Assembly: GCA_905480335.1 (NCBI GenBank)
Contig: CAJQPY010000008.1
Span: 26,398-90,397, forward strand
Length of the DNA stretch: 64,000 nucleotides
Reading direction: 5' to 3'
Source: an uncultured Ilumatobacter sp.
Lineage (GTDB): Bacteria > Actinomycetota > Acidimicrobiia > Acidimicrobiales > Ilumatobacteraceae
Below are positions 27,047-36,438 of the stretch, in pieces. How positions within the stretch are numbered: position 1 is the first letter of the stretch; each line of letters opens with the position of its first letter. The translations under genes were made by a program, and so were the position numbers. The notes under the pieces were generated by a model. The model was not told where the DNA came from. It made no database searches and saw nothing but the letters and a program-made list of their open reading frames with translations.

Positions 27047-29023
27047 TCAAAGGGCGCCGCAGATGTCGCCCTCGGCGAAGAGTGCGTACGCAGAATCGAT
27101 CCAAATGTCGACGAGCGCCCGTTGTTCCGGCTCAAACAGATCGAATTCACGACGAATGATTGCGTCGAACGCCGACTCCAGATCGGTTCCGATGGCCGGA
27201 GCGAGCTCAGCGGCAGCGTCCTCGATCAGCTGCCGTACGGCGGCGTCAGCGTCGGTGGTGAGCAGGCTGGCTTCTGCGAGCAGGCACTCAGGGCCTCCGA
27301 ATGTGCGAGCAGCAACTCCTTCGAGCTGGAAGATCCTCGTGGGCTCCGTGCCGTCGGCGCGGCGAGCCTCGCCGAGTTGTCGGACCATGCCCTCGTCGTC
27401 GACACGGAACTCGATGTCCCCCTCCTGGAGCCACATCATCATCGTTGCGCTGTACGGCTCGTAGATCCGTAATGTCGAGATGTCGTAGAGGACTGGAGCA
27501 AAACCATCGAGCTGCTCGAGGTGCGGCTTTATCCGACTCATCGTGGGCGAAGTCTTAAAGTCGGCGGTCGGTCCAGATGGTTGCGCAAGGAACGGGATAT
27601 TCATTGCTGACACGACCACAATTAACACGCCAACAACGATGTTGATACGGCGATCGAGGCGCCCGGCGAGACCGACCTTCTGACATTGACGTGCTTCCCA
27701 CGCGCTGACTCCGAGCCAGACGATGACGAGATGGACGAAGGCCATCAGCGGCCACTCCCACCGCACGTGATGAGGTGACAGCCCGACCAACCCGATCGTA
27801 AGGCGGCTCAACGCAAGCACTGAGCCGATCAGTACCACGATCGCGACGATCCCGGCGGTCGCTTCCGCTCGTCGCCGTCCGTTGTGAGCAAGCCATGTCA
27901 GGCCGATCAGTATCGCCGTGAGGACCGTGAGGCCGAGGACGGCAGCCCACAGCGGCAACACGCCAGGCACATCGAGCGTCCGGCCCTCGGCAGTTTCGGT
28001 GATCTTGGTGCCGACAACGGTTGTCGAGTAGCCAGCGCGACCCCAGAACGGCGGCCGTACACCGAGGCTTGCGACGATCTGGGCGGCGTTGCCGAGGCCG
28101 AGAGTGAAGTCGCCACCCGAGGAATTGCCGAGCAGGCGCGACATGTTGCCTTTGCCGGTACCGAAGAACTGCTCCCACAGCGACGGAGCCCACAACACTG
28201 CGATGATTGCGATGCTCATGCTGACCGGACGTCGCCACTGCGATGAGTCGACCTCGTGGCGCTTCCAGATCCTGACTCCGCCGACGCCCAGTAGCAGGAA
28301 GACGAATATGTAGGCGTAGGAAATGTGCGTTTGGAGGAGCAAGGTCGCCGTGAAGGCGGCCCACGGGAGAAGTCCGTCGTCGCCGGCGGCGATTCCCACT
28401 GCGATGATCAGTAGCGCAATGAACGCAAAGATCAGCGCGTTCGGCTGCCAGATGTCGATCAGTAGTTCGCTGCCCATTGACCAGGCCATCAGCGCAGTGG
28501 CCAGCAATGCCCATCGCTGGAAAGCCCAACCACCGACACGGTGCGCAGCGGCAGAAATAACGCACACCATTGCGATATTGATGAGCGCCACGCCTATGGC
28601 CGCAGCCGGACCGGGCGCTAAAAAATAGGCGAAAGGAGCGACCAGCCAGTCGTAGAGCGCTCCCGGATTGTTTATATCCTCGCCAACGCTCAGTGACGCA
28701 GAAGTCCAGGACCCGAGGAATGGGTGGTTGTCGGTCCACACATCACGAGTCCGGATGAACAGCAGGGCGTTGTCGCCGATAGGGAACCAGTTACTGCGTA
28801 AAGCACGCAGTACAGCGGTGACAAAGGGGACAATAATGATGGCGGTTGCAGCCATGCGTAGGCGCCTTGACGGCTCGGCAACGTCCACCTTCTTGTCGCG
28901 CATTTCGCTGCCTGAGACCTCGTTGCCGTGATCTCCGTAGCCGTCGTTACCGTCGCATCGGACTTTTCCTTCTGCGGCGGTGACGTCGACGCCTGTCACG
29001 TCGTCGAGGTCTTCGGTCGGCAC
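27047..29023 (-). CDS. GT-C type membrane glycosyltransferase (paralogue B)
   Basis: A 658-residue membrane protein with an acidic cytoplasmic N-terminal tail of about 55 residues, about ten hydrophobic segments and a soluble C-terminal domain. The first loop reads 'NWFPIGDNALLFIRTRDV' and 'INNPGALYDWLVAPF', matching the convergent paralogue A. Start choice: GTG 29023 has TACGAT 6 nt upstream, fitting the leaderless pattern; ATG 28903 would shorten the tail by 40 residues and cannot be excluded. The specific sugar is unknown. Divergent from the acyltransferase at 29069. Confidence 0.72.
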   Translation of the reverse strand: MPTEDLDDVTGVDVTAAEGKVRCDGNDGYGDHGNEVSGSEMRDKKVDVAEPSRRLRMAATAIIIVPFVTAVLRALRSNWFPIGDNALLFIRTRDVWTDNHPFLGSWTSASLSVGEDINNPGALYDWLVAPFAYFLAPGPAAAIGVALINIAMVCVISAAAHRVGGWAFQRWALLATALMAWSMGSELLIDIWQPNALIFAFIALLIIAVGIAAGDDGLLPWAAFTATLLLQTHISYAYIFVFLLLGVGGVRIWKRHEVDSSQWRRPVSMSIAIIAVLWAPSLWEQFFGTGKGNMSRLLGNSSGGDFTLGLGNAAQIVASLGVRPPFWGRAGYSTTVVGTKITETAEGRTLDVPGVLPLWAAVLGLTVLTAILIGLTWLAHNGRRRAEATAGIVAIVVLIGSVLALSRLTIGLVGLSPHHVRWEWPLMAFVHLVIVWLGVSAWEARQCQKVGLAGRLDRRINIVVGVLIVVVSAMNIPFLAQPSGPTADFKTSPTMSRIKPHLEQLDGFAPVLYDISTLRIYEPYSATMMMWLQEGDIEFRVDDEGMVRQLGEARRADGTEPTRIFQLEGVAARTFGGPECLLAEASLLTTDADAAVRQLIEDAAAELAPAIGTDLESAFDAIIRREFDLFEPEQRALVDIWIDSAYALFAEGDICGAL

Positions 29024-29029
29024 ACTGCG

Positions 29030-29035
29030 ATCGTA
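29030..29035 (-). promoter_or_regulatory. Candidate leaderless -10 box (TACGAT on the minus strand)
   Basis: TACGAT on the minus strand ends 6 nt before GTG 29023 of the GT-C gene. It is back-to-back with the box at 29054-29059. Confidence 0.4.
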
Positions 29036-29053
29036 TCCAGCCACCACGACGAG

Positions 29054-29059
29054 TACGGT
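29054..29059 (+). promoter_or_regulatory. Candidate leaderless -10 box (TACGGT)
   Basis: TACGGT ends 9 nt before GTG 29069 of the acyltransferase; no Shine-Dalgarno sequence. Confidence 0.4.
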
Positions 29060-29068
29060 TGATCGGCG

Positions 29069-31111
29069 GTGGACAAGGTTGAGGATCGAGTCGGAAGTGG
29101 GTCGCAGGTTGACGAGCGACCCGACGTCGGCGCGACCTATCAGCTGGCCTACCAACCGGCGCTCGATGGCGTTCGCGGCGTCGCCGTGGTACTCGTGGTC
29201 GTGTTCCACCTCGATGTCGGCGTGTTTGATGGCGGCTACCTCGGGGTCTCGGTGTTCTTCACGCTTTCTGGCTTCTTGATCACGGCGTTGCTGGTCGGCG
29301 AGTGGAACTCGCCTGGTGACGGCACGCAACGCGGAATCGGCCTCGGCCGGTTCTACGTGCGGCGGATCAAACGGCTCATGCCGGCGGGTATCGCCACCTT
29401 GCTCGCTGTGGCGGCACTCGCGGCGGTGGGCCTATTGGCTCGCACGCCAAGGTTGCAGGGTGATCTCACCGCAGCGGCGTGGAATGTCTTCAACTGGCGT
29501 GAACTATGGTCGGGAGACTCGTACGCCGAGCTCTTCCAGCAGGAAAGCGCAGTCGCCCACTTCTGGTCTCTAGCGATCGAAGAGCAGTTCTACCTCGTCT
29601 GGCCGTTGACGATGCTGTTCCTATTCAAGCGCTGCGGACTCGGACGGCACGGTTTACTGCGAGTTTTGGGCGTGCTATTCCTGCTGTCGGCGGCGACGGC
29701 ACTGATGGCATCGCCCGAGGTCGCGTACTTCGCGACGTGGACCAGAGCCAGTGAAATCCTCGCGGGAGCGCTGCTAGCTGTGTGGATGTCGACGTCGTCT
29801 CGCCCGACCTGGCCGAATTGGTGGCGGTGGTTGCCGGCCGCGTCCTTGTCGATCATCGTGGTTGCCGCGATCGTGACCCCGACGGCGACCGGCTGGGCCT
29901 ACGAAGGAGGCCTCCCGGTCTTCGCCTTGGTCAGCGTGGCCTTAATCGCCGGCCTGCAGATACCCAGCCACACGACACGGGCGATGTCGTGGCTGCCATT
30001 GGTCTCGCTTGGCAAGGTGAGCTACGGCGTATACCTAGTTCATTGGCCGGTTTTCGTCGTCCTCGACGAGCAGCGAGTCGGCGTTGGCGGTTGGTCGCTG
30101 GCTGTGTTCCGACTGGCGGTGACCGGCATCATTGCCGTGACGATGTTCTTCGTTCTTGAACGTCCGATCCGCCAGTCGCAGCGTTCGGTCCGCCCGATCG
30201 TCGCCGCGGGGTGCGCAGTCCTCGCGATGTCGATTGTCACCGTGGCCGCCTTCGCAGTGAGCGACGACACGATCGTTGCCGATCCGGCGCCTGCTGTGCT
30301 CGGCGGCGAGGCGATGATGGTGCTGGATTCGCCACCGGAGACAACAGCTGCGACAGCGCCTGCGACCTCCATCGTTTCCGGTCCGGTTGCCGATTGGGCC
30401 GCAACGCAGGCCACCACCTCGACGACCACGACCACAACGACGGTGCCCGCTCCACTTCCGACCACTATCGCCGTGTTCGGTGACAGCGTGCCCGCCTGGT
30501 TGCTGCGCGACGCTGCAAGTTCGTTCGACCGTTCGGACGTGGTTATCTTGAACGGGGCGAAGGAGGCGTGTGACGGCATGGTCGACCTCCCCGTCGGACG
30601 TGACCGGCGCAGGACCGAGCTCCGGCCTCCAGATGATTGTCTCGACTGGACTGTCAGCTATCCGCAGACGCTGGAAAACGCCGCCGAAACCGATCTTGCG
30701 CTGCTCGTGGTGGGCCAGGCGCCTGTGGTCGACCACCTGATCGACGGTGAGTGGCAGGGCCCTTGCGACTCCATCGACTGGTATCTCGATGACCTGGATC
30801 AACGTGTCGAGTTCCTTCGCGGTGAGGGCGTGCAACCAGTCCTCGCGATCCCGGCTCGCTACGGGGAACGCGTAGCGTTCATGGTCGACGATGACCATCG
30901 CGAACGGGTGGGGTGCGTTCGTTCGGCGCTGTTGGGCTTCACGCTTCGTCATAACGTCGACAACCTCGACCTTGACCCGGTGCTGTGCCCCAACAACGAT
31001 TGCGATGCCCGCCGCGATGCCGACGGGATCCATGTTGGTCCGGAGTTCGCCCCGCTCGTTCTCGATGAGATCCTCGACGACGTGCTCGCACTCGTCGACA
31101 CAGCCCTATAG
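29069..31111 (+). CDS. OafA-type membrane acyltransferase with C-terminal SGNH domain
   Basis: O-acyltransferase of the acyltransferase-3 family fused to an extracytoplasmic SGNH esterase/transferase domain, an arrangement used to O-acetylate or succinylate surface glycans. Residues 25-380 contain the family opening 'YQPALDGVRGVAVVLVV', the catalytic His in 'VVFHLDVG', 'GYLGVSVFFTLSGFLI' and ten or so membrane segments. A Thr-rich linker near residue 450 precedes the SGNH domain, with 'VFGDSVPAWLL' near 470 and the Asp-x-x-His pair in 'DADGIHVG' near 650. Length 680. Start GTG 29069 is supported by the -10 box. It converges on the second acyltransferase, sharing the stop palindrome CTATAG. 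Confidence 0.9.
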   Translation: MDKVEDRVGSGSQVDERPDVGATYQLAYQPALDGVRGVAVVLVVVFHLDVGVFDGGYLGVSVFFTLSGFLITALLVGEWNSPGDGTQRGIGLGRFYVRRIKRLMPAGIATLLAVAALAAVGLLARTPRLQGDLTAAAWNVFNWRELWSGDSYAELFQQESAVAHFWSLAIEEQFYLVWPLTMLFLFKRCGLGRHGLLRVLGVLFLLSAATALMASPEVAYFATWTRASEILAGALLAVWMSTSSRPTWPNWWRWLPAASLSIIVVAAIVTPTATGWAYEGGLPVFALVSVALIAGLQIPSHTTRAMSWLPLVSLGKVSYGVYLVHWPVFVVLDEQRVGVGGWSLAVFRLAVTGIIAVTMFFVLERPIRQSQRSVRPIVAAGCAVLAMSIVTVAAFAVSDDTIVADPAPAVLGGEAMMVLDSPPETTAATAPATSIVSGPVADWAATQATTSTTTTTTTVPAPLPTTIAVFGDSVPAWLLRDAASSFDRSDVVILNGAKEACDGMVDLPVGRDRRRTELRPPDDCLDWTVSYPQTLENAAETDLALLVVGQAPVVDHLIDGEWQGPCDSIDWYLDDLDQRVEFLRGEGVQPVLAIPARYGERVAFMVDDDHRERVGCVRSALLGFTLRHNVDNLDLDPVLCPNNDCDARRDADGIHVGPEFAPLVLDEILDDVLALVDTAL

Positions 31112-32233
31112 AACAACGACTGCGACCGCAAGCGTCGCGCCCGACACAGCGAGCCACAGGAGCGCAGTGCGGCCAGGGGACCAGGTCATCGCCCGGACCG
31201 GTTGTTCGATCGCGACGTGGAGTACAGCGGCCGCGGCCAACGACACCACTACCTTCAGCCCGAGCAGCGGCCAGCGGTCGAGACCGGTTCGATCCTCGGT
31301 GAGGACGAGAATGACGGGCCAATGAACGACATACCAGCTATAGCTGAGACGTCCGATTGCGACGGTCGGCTGGGTCGCAAGCGCCCGTGTGAGCGGTGAC
31401 GGCACGAGTAACGCGGCCACGAGCACGGCACTCACCAACGAAATCACTGCGTATCCGCCGTGTAAGAGCCAAGGCGGGTCGTAGTCCGTCGTGAGGGCCA
31501 ATCCGAGCAGTGTCGCGGCGGCAATCGGCCCGGCGATGGCCAGATGCTTCGAGTGCCGGACCGTGAGCGTCGGTCGCACGTGGAGCAGCAGCGCAAGTCC
31601 GCAACCGGCGAGCAATTCGCTGCCGCGGCTGTCGGTGCCGAATTCCAAGCGGTAAGCCGGTCCCGAGACCAGAATCTGGACGGCCAGAGAGGACGCCCAG
31701 CCGATCGCCACGAAAATCGATAGCGTCCGAAGCGGGCGGGCCGTGCGCCACGCGATCAACACCGCAACAGTCAGAATCACATAGAACTGTTCCTCGACCG
31801 CAAGCGACCAGTACGGACCGAGCGGACCGACGATCGTTCGCACTAAATCGTCCTCTCCCGCAATGATCACGTTCCAGTTCGACCATCCGAACAGTCCAGC
31901 GGCGGCCTCGGTCCACTGCAGACCCGGCCAGAACCGACTCGACGCCAGGACGGCACCGGCGATCACGACGATGGAGACGGGCGCGAGACGACGCAACCGG
32001 CGCGCCCAGAACTGACCGATCGCCAGCCCCCCTGGTGAAGATGACCTTCGAATCAAAAGCGTTGAGACCAGATAGCCCGAGAGAGTGAAGAACACGGACA
32101 CGCCCAGGAACCCTCCAGGTGCCAGGCCGGCAAGATTTGACGTTGCGCCGCCGTGGTATAGCACTACGGCAACCACTGCGTACGCCCGCAACCCGTCTAG
32201 CGCTGGCCGATATTCGATCGGGCGGGTACTCAC
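31106..32233 (-). CDS. OafA-type membrane acyltransferase without SGNH domain
   Basis: A 375-residue acyltransferase-3 protein. It opens with 'EYRPALDGLRAYAVVAVVLYHG', then 'GGFLGVSVFFTLSGYLVS' and 'LGPYWSLAVEEQFYVILT', all close to the convergent neighbour but lacking the soluble C-terminal domain. GTG 32233 overlaps the aftD stop (GTGA), so it is the last gene of the minus-strand glycan operon; in-frame sequence further upstream is antisense to nothing functional and Arg-rich. It may acylate the arabinan made by AftD; in mycobacteria arabinan carries succinyl groups, but the acyl group here is unknown. Confidence 0.88.
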   Translation of the reverse strand: MSTRPIEYRPALDGLRAYAVVAVVLYHGGATSNLAGLAPGGFLGVSVFFTLSGYLVSTLLIRRSSSPGGLAIGQFWARRLRRLAPVSIVVIAGAVLASSRFWPGLQWTEAAAGLFGWSNWNVIIAGEDDLVRTIVGPLGPYWSLAVEEQFYVILTVAVLIAWRTARPLRTLSIFVAIGWASSLAVQILVSGPAYRLEFGTDSRGSELLAGCGLALLLHVRPTLTVRHSKHLAIAGPIAAATLLGLALTTDYDPPWLLHGGYAVISLVSAVLVAALLVPSPLTRALATQPTVAIGRLSYSWYVVHWPVILVLTEDRTGLDRWPLLGLKVVVSLAAAAVLHVAIEQPVRAMTWSPGRTALLWLAVSGATLAVAVVVL

Positions 32234-35200
32234 CCGTTGCGCTCGCGACCGGGAGGCACAAGCGACGCTCCCGCGACCAGAATGACCCCGAGCAGGGTCC
32301 AGCCGTGGAGCCACTCGAAACGGAGTGGCCAGCCGGCACCAGGGAACGGATTGTCGGAGCGAACGACGAAGGTGACGATCAACCCGACGCCGACGATGAG
32401 GGCTGCTCCGGTGATCCCGATCACGCGAGTGGCCCGCCACGGCGCGACGACCATTGCGAGCACCCAGATCGCTGCGACCGGCAGAGCCCAAACCCAGCCG
32501 ATCAGAACAGCAGCAGCAGCGGCGGTGATCGAACCGGACGCGACCAGGGTATGACGCGTGGGCCGCTCCGACGGCGTTCGGAAACGTGCCGCGAACGGGT
32601 CCCCCTCTCGTCGCCGATCGCGCAGCGCGAGGACAAGACAGGCGAGAGCGGCCAGCCCTGAGAGGACAAACGCGATGTTCAGCGACCGTTGGACTGGCCA
32701 TATAATCTCAACTCGCGTGAAATCGGTGGTGGGTTCGAGCCACCAGCCGTTCGCATTGCCGTCGATCAGGACGGGCGCACCGAGATCGTCGCCGCTGTCG
32801 GTCGCCTGCCATGCATCGTTGTATCCCTCTCCGAGGATGACCCAGCATCCGTTGGGGCAGGGCGGCACGTCGAGGGTGTGCTGGCGGGCGCTCGATTCGA
32901 CGACGACCGTTTCGGTCGGGTCGATGGACGAGGATGGTGCCTCAGCGTTGTTCGTCGAGAAGACCACCCGGTCGACGTTGAAGCCGGTCTCGCTGCCTGC
33001 CGTTGAAACGACGGTGTGCGTCCCTGCGTCTAGCTCGACTCCTCCCGTACAGATCTCTGCGACGATCGGATCGCCGGCCAGCGCATCGGTCGCTGCCACG
33101 TCGAAGCTCATCCCGATTTCGATGCCGTCGAGGGCGACGAAATCCTCCGAACAGTCAACCGTCAGCCGTTCGACCGTTTGCACTGCTGGGGAGCTTCCGT
33201 CGAACAAGAGCTCTGATATCGCAGCAGGCAGCTGGACGGGTTCGTTGAACCGGCGGTTCTGCACAAAACGGGGATTGATTGCAACGATCTCGAACGTCAC
33301 TTCGTCGAGTTCGATGGGACGCGGAAGATCGATTGGCGCACCGGCATCAGGCGGAACCTCAAGATCGAACGATCCGGCTGCATCGGTCATGCGCAGCGCG
33401 GTGATCGGGGAGTGGTCGCCACCGGGCTGGGCCAGCGTCAACTCGGTTGCCGTCCCTCCGCCGCGGAATGTGACCCGTTCACCCACTCCTGCGCCGAACT
33501 GTGTCGTCCACGCCGTGCTCGCGTCGTCATCGAATGCTGCGGCACCACGCGCTGCGGGAACTCCGACGAGATGCGAAGACGCTACGACCGATTCGCCCAG
33601 CAGGTTTGCGAGCGCGCGATCGTCGAGCCGTTGATCGAGGCGCAGTGTCACGGCGGGCGCCACCGTCAATGGTGCACTGAGCTCGAGTTCTCGGGCCAGT
33701 TTCGGCTCGGGGTCGTCGCGCCACCGGTCAGCCGATTCGATGCGCAGACGGGAAAGCACGATGTCGACGTTCGATGCCAACTCGGTCAGGCTGTTCACGT
33801 CAAGAGGCGGGCGGAGCAACTCGGTCGTAGCTCCGAGTCCGAAGTCGATCTCGGTGAAGCCGACGCCCCCGACTGCTTCACCAATCGGCGGTTGCGGAGT
33901 TGTCGTGTCAGTGATCGTAATCCGGACGACTCCGGTGGTCTCGGCATCAAGCTCGATCCGCTGACCCTCACCGCGGCGTGAACGTTCGTCGAGCGAATGC
34001 CTCACCGGGATCATTCCATCGACAGTGATTTCGACCTCGGTGATCGTTCGTTGTGATGGTCCGGCAGTGGGCTGCAGGACATCTATGCGGTCAACCGGTA
34101 CTCCGTCGGCGACCGTGAGTTCGATGAACTCACCTACCGCCGGGGCACGATCGGCGACCAACCACGCGGTCGTTGGGTCACCGTCGATCGCCATGACGGG
34201 GCGATGCTCCGGCAGGTAGGCGAACGGCTCGCCGTACGAGCTGGCCTCGGCGCTCACCGGTCCGTTCTGGATCGACACCGTCTGGCGGTCCGGGTCATCA
34301 TCGTTGAACACCGCAAGGCGTTGGTCACCGCTCTCGAACCGCAACACGTCTGACGCAGTATCTGCCGACTCGGTGAACCCGCTCACGTCTTGTGAACTCC
34401 GCCAATGGTGGGCACGGTCACGATTCGAGTCGGTGACGACGTAACGGTACGGCTCGGTGACGGTCGTTTCGGGAGCAATCGACGCGTCGTAAAGCACCGC
34501 CTCGGTGCCGTCGAGGACCCCGGCGGCAGCCGCATCGATGATGCCGTCGCCACTCCCGGCGAGGATCACGACGTCGTCCTTCACCCGCACGGTCGGAATC
34601 GGATTGGCGATCTCGACGAGGGTGACCGGTGCGATCGGCCTGCCGATGCGCGGGTCGCCGAGTGATCGGTTGTCGAGCATCGGAATCGTTGAGGCCATCA
34701 CGAACGGATCGCCGTATGGAACCGCGTCGACGAGCCCGGCAGCGGTTGCCGCCTGCGACGTCAACTCGTCGGTGACGACTTCGGGACGGGCAAGCCGGAA
34801 TCGGTCGTACGACACGTCGCCCGAGACCCAGATCGTATCGACGCCGAGGAATCGGGATACCGCGGCAACGGCCTTTGGCTCGATGGTGTCGGTCTGGAAT
34901 CGATCGTCGAGCGCGAACACGAGATCCATCGCAGCAGGGCTGCCCAGCGGCAGAAGATCGCGCGTGACGAGTGGACGCTCGGTCAGTGCGGGAAGCGGTT
35001 GATCCACGGTGTATCCCCACTGAAACGCTCCGAATTCGGTCCCGGGGACTTGCAGGACTCGATAGCCGGCAGGGCGGGAGTCGAGCGCGTCCGCAGCGTC
35101 GATCCAAGCGGCTGGCGGATTCTGGTCGCGTTCCAGTGCAGGATCGACGAAACCTCCGGTGCGGAGCGCCGGCAGGGCGACCACGGCCGCCACCCCGATC

Positions 35201-36438
35201 GCAGCTGCCGTGCCGACTCGGAGGATCCGGGGTGATGCGTCGACGCTGGGAAGACGAACTGTCCCAACTCGGCTTACCAACAAGGCGACACCGAGGGCGA
35301 GCCCGAGCAGCATGACCGGTACAGCGCGCGTGCTGCTGCGAAGTGCGAGTGCGAGGCCACCCTCTCCGTCGCCGACGAACAGCGACATCGCCGGAGACGG
35401 GTCGTCGATTGGGTGGACGCCGACGCCGAGGACGATGCCAGTAGCGAACAGCAGCGCGGCGAATCGGCGGTGTTGCCATCGACCGAACACCAGGCCGACG
35501 ACGCCGGCAGCGACGACGAAATACCCGATCAGGATCGTGCGGCCCGACGCAAGATGATCAATCGATGCCGTTGTCGTGGCGGCGTACGCATCGCGTACAT
35601 AGAACAGCCAGTAGCCGAGGCCGCGGGTGACCTCGGTTGATGTCGAGGTGAACGACACCGCCTTGAGTGACTCCGAGTAGGCCAACACATCTGCCCCGTA
35701 TCGGCCTTGGATGATCAACATCACGATCCACCAGAGCGACACGCCGAGACAGAGAACGCTGGTCTTGGCAGCGGTTGTTGCGGCTCGACGCCAGGTGATT
35801 GTGCCGTCCCAGGCCGCATGGATGAGCCACAACACCGGTGCGGGGACCACCATCGCCAATGCCGTCGCGTTGACCGCCCCGACCGTCAGCACCACAAGTG
35901 CAATCGCAGCCGGATATCGCCACCGACCCCGGAGGCTCGCCATGACGGTCAGACCCACGATCCAGCCGAGCCCGGCGTAGGGCAGTAGAAGTACGGAGGT
36001 TCGCGAGATGTAGGGAAGAATGAAGGGCGATAGCTGGTAGACGAGCGCAGCGGTGAGCGCAGCTAGCGGAGTGAAGCCGAGTACCCGAGTCATCCAGCAG
36101 ACACCGAGCCCGGCGAGAAACAGCACCGTGCCGATCCAGAGGCGATGCGCTACCCAGTCGGGGAACCCCAACGTCTCGAAAAGCCAGAACCAGGGTCCGG
36201 TCGGCCACAGATATGCGATGTGTTGGTGGGGGACCCATCCGGCGAACTGGCGGGGGTCAAACGTGGTCGTGGCGTCGACCAGAAAGCGACTTGGGTTGAG
36301 ATAGACGTAGAGCTTCGAGTCGGTTGGCATCCGTCCAGGCGCGGCGGTGAGTGCCGGCACGTAGGCGAGCAGCGCCAGGATCACAGCCGAGACCGCCGTC
36401 TGATGACGACGGAGACGTTCGATCTGCGTCACGTTCAC
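32230..36438 (-). CDS. aftD: Alpha-(1->3)-arabinofuranosyltransferase AftD
   Basis: Very large GT-C enzyme (1402 residues; about 1400 in M. tuberculosis) that adds alpha-1,3-arabinofuranosyl branches from prenyl-phosphoryl-arabinose in arabinogalactan and lipoarabinomannan. The N-terminal membrane part opens with 'GRMPTDSKLYVYLNP' (Asp40 as the likely catalytic residue) and 'HIAYLWPTGPWFWLFETLG', segments shared with mycobacterial AftD. About a dozen helices precede a roughly 850-residue extracytoplasmic region containing beta-rich carbohydrate-binding-type modules ('DGDPTTAWLVADRAPAVGE', 'DDASTAWTTQFGAGVGER', both discoidin-like), and a final helix cluster. GTG 36438 overlaps the SDR stop, and its own stop overlaps the acyltransferase. 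It supplies a consumer for the donor made by ubiA-dprE1-dprE2. Confidence 0.92.
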   Translation of the reverse strand: MNVTQIERLRRHQTAVSAVILALLAYVPALTAAPGRMPTDSKLYVYLNPSRFLVDATTTFDPRQFAGWVPHQHIAYLWPTGPWFWLFETLGFPDWVAHRLWIGTVLFLAGLGVCWMTRVLGFTPLAALTAALVYQLSPFILPYISRTSVLLLPYAGLGWIVGLTVMASLRGRWRYPAAIALVVLTVGAVNATALAMVVPAPVLWLIHAAWDGTITWRRAATTAAKTSVLCLGVSLWWIVMLIIQGRYGADVLAYSESLKAVSFTSTSTEVTRGLGYWLFYVRDAYAATTTASIDHLASGRTILIGYFVVAAGVVGLVFGRWQHRRFAALLFATGIVLGVGVHPIDDPSPAMSLFVGDGEGGLALALRSSTRAVPVMLLGLALGVALLVSRVGTVRLPSVDASPRILRVGTAAAIGVAAVVALPALRTGGFVDPALERDQNPPAAWIDAADALDSRPAGYRVLQVPGTEFGAFQWGYTVDQPLPALTERPLVTRDLLPLGSPAAMDLVFALDDRFQTDTIEPKAVAAVSRFLGVDTIWVSGDVSYDRFRLARPEVVTDELTSQAATAAGLVDAVPYGDPFVMASTIPMLDNRSLGDPRIGRPIAPVTLVEIANPIPTVRVKDDVVILAGSGDGIIDAAAAGVLDGTEAVLYDASIAPETTVTEPYRYVVTDSNRDRAHHWRSSQDVSGFTESADTASDVLRFESGDQRLAVFNDDDPDRQTVSIQNGPVSAEASSYGEPFAYLPEHRPVMAIDGDPTTAWLVADRAPAVGEFIELTVADGVPVDRIDVLQPTAGPSQRTITEVEITVDGMIPVRHSLDERSRRGEGQRIELDAETTGVVRITITDTTTPQPPIGEAVGGVGFTEIDFGLGATTELLRPPLDVNSLTELASNVDIVLSRLRIESADRWRDDPEPKLARELELSAPLTVAPAVTLRLDQRLDDRALANLLGESVVASSHLVGVPAARGAAAFDDDASTAWTTQFGAGVGERVTFRGGGTATELTLAQPGGDHSPITALRMTDAAGSFDLEVPPDAGAPIDLPRPIELDEVTFEIVAINPRFVQNRRFNEPVQLPAAISELLFDGSSPAVQTVERLTVDCSEDFVALDGIEIGMSFDVAATDALAGDPIVAEICTGGVELDAGTHTVVSTAGSETGFNVDRVVFSTNNAEAPSSSIDPTETVVVESSARQHTLDVPPCPNGCWVILGEGYNDAWQATDSGDDLGAPVLIDGNANGWWLEPTTDFTRVEIIWPVQRSLNIAFVLSGLAALACLVLALRDRRREGDPFAARFRTPSERPTRHTLVASGSITAAAAAVLIGWVWALPVAAIWVLAMVVAPWRATRVIGITGAALIVGVGLIVTFVVRSDNPFPGAGWPLRFEWLHGWTLLGVILVAGASLVPPGRERNG

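Noticed and set aside
27555..28739. Long antisense open frames inside large membrane-protein genes (also 30035-31033, 34418-35479, 37496-38317)
   Set aside because: They mirror the codon structure of high-GC genes on the other strand and have Arg/His/Ser-rich, domain-free translations.
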